From JBBAEA01 sp041656175 (lineage in GTDB: Bacteria; Myxococcota_A; Bradymonadia; UBA4248), in NCBI GenBank assembly GCA_041656175.1, contig JBBAEA010000052.1:1-21557 (forward strand): DNA of 21,557 bases, in the 5' to 3' direction. Position 1 is the first letter of the stretch. Each line of letters opens with the position of its first letter. Shown here piece by piece: positions 21,541 through 21,557 of the stretch. Under the pieces are notes generated by a model. It was not told where the DNA came from, made no database searches, and saw only the letters and a list, made by a program, of their open reading frames with translations. The translations under genes were made by a program, and so were the position numbers.

Positions 21541-21557
21541 TTGCATTTACTATTAAC

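Overview
The window looks like chromosomal DNA of a Gram-negative bacterium with a predator- or myxobacterium-like gene set. Three putative lipoproteins, an ExbB/ExbD/TonB-type energiser and a zinc-ribbon protein with short T-x-x-G-M/L-type motifs all suggest the old 'Deltaproteobacteria' (Myxococcota/Bradymonadota or Bdellovibrionota). This placement is inference; the window has no rRNA and I ran no search.

Layout. 1-1798 (+): end of an exbB/tolQ-like gene, an exbD/tolR-like gene and a TonB/TolA-like gene. 1799-3249: a debris zone with a pseudogene copy of the 3' end of the neighbouring large lipoprotein gene, a MITE-like element, and a small lipoprotein gene split by a frameshift at an A8 run. 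3250-6276 (-): a ~1000-residue beta-propeller-like lipoprotein. 6496-8415 (+): a ParE-type topoisomerase subunit. 8763-9332 (+): an unrecognised 189-residue protein with a good promoter, bracketed by two inverted copies of a ~142-bp palindromic element. 9530-14635 (+): a probable operon of GH13 alpha-amylase lipoprotein, patatin-like phospholipase and sodium:solute symporter. 14649-15020: three tandem ~100-bp units built from CACGAAA words. 15022-16856 (-): a zinc-ribbon/four-TM protein followed by an exported protein. 16857-18089: a gene-free stretch with a third palindromic element, a nested palindrome and a second MITE copy. 18090-21233 (+): a Gld-type ABC exporter (ATPase plus a fused permease/GldG-like protein), followed by a third MITE copy.

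How the genes work together. The first cluster would turn proton-motive force into outer-membrane energy. The amylase, lipase and symporter genes form a degrade-and-import module. The ABC pair resembles GldA-GldF/G transporters. I see no classical defence system, prophage, CRISPR array or transposase.

The most unusual content is non-coding. The ~142-bp element occurs three times (8452-8593, 9343-9484 inverted, 17022-17164). In it, both a small G/C hairpin and a long stem change sequence between copies while keeping base-pairing. The ~240-bp MITE-like family (2063-2301 inverted, 17670-17914, 21301-21540) has 15-bp terminal inverted repeats and its own covarying hairpin. Both families should be findable elsewhere in the genome.
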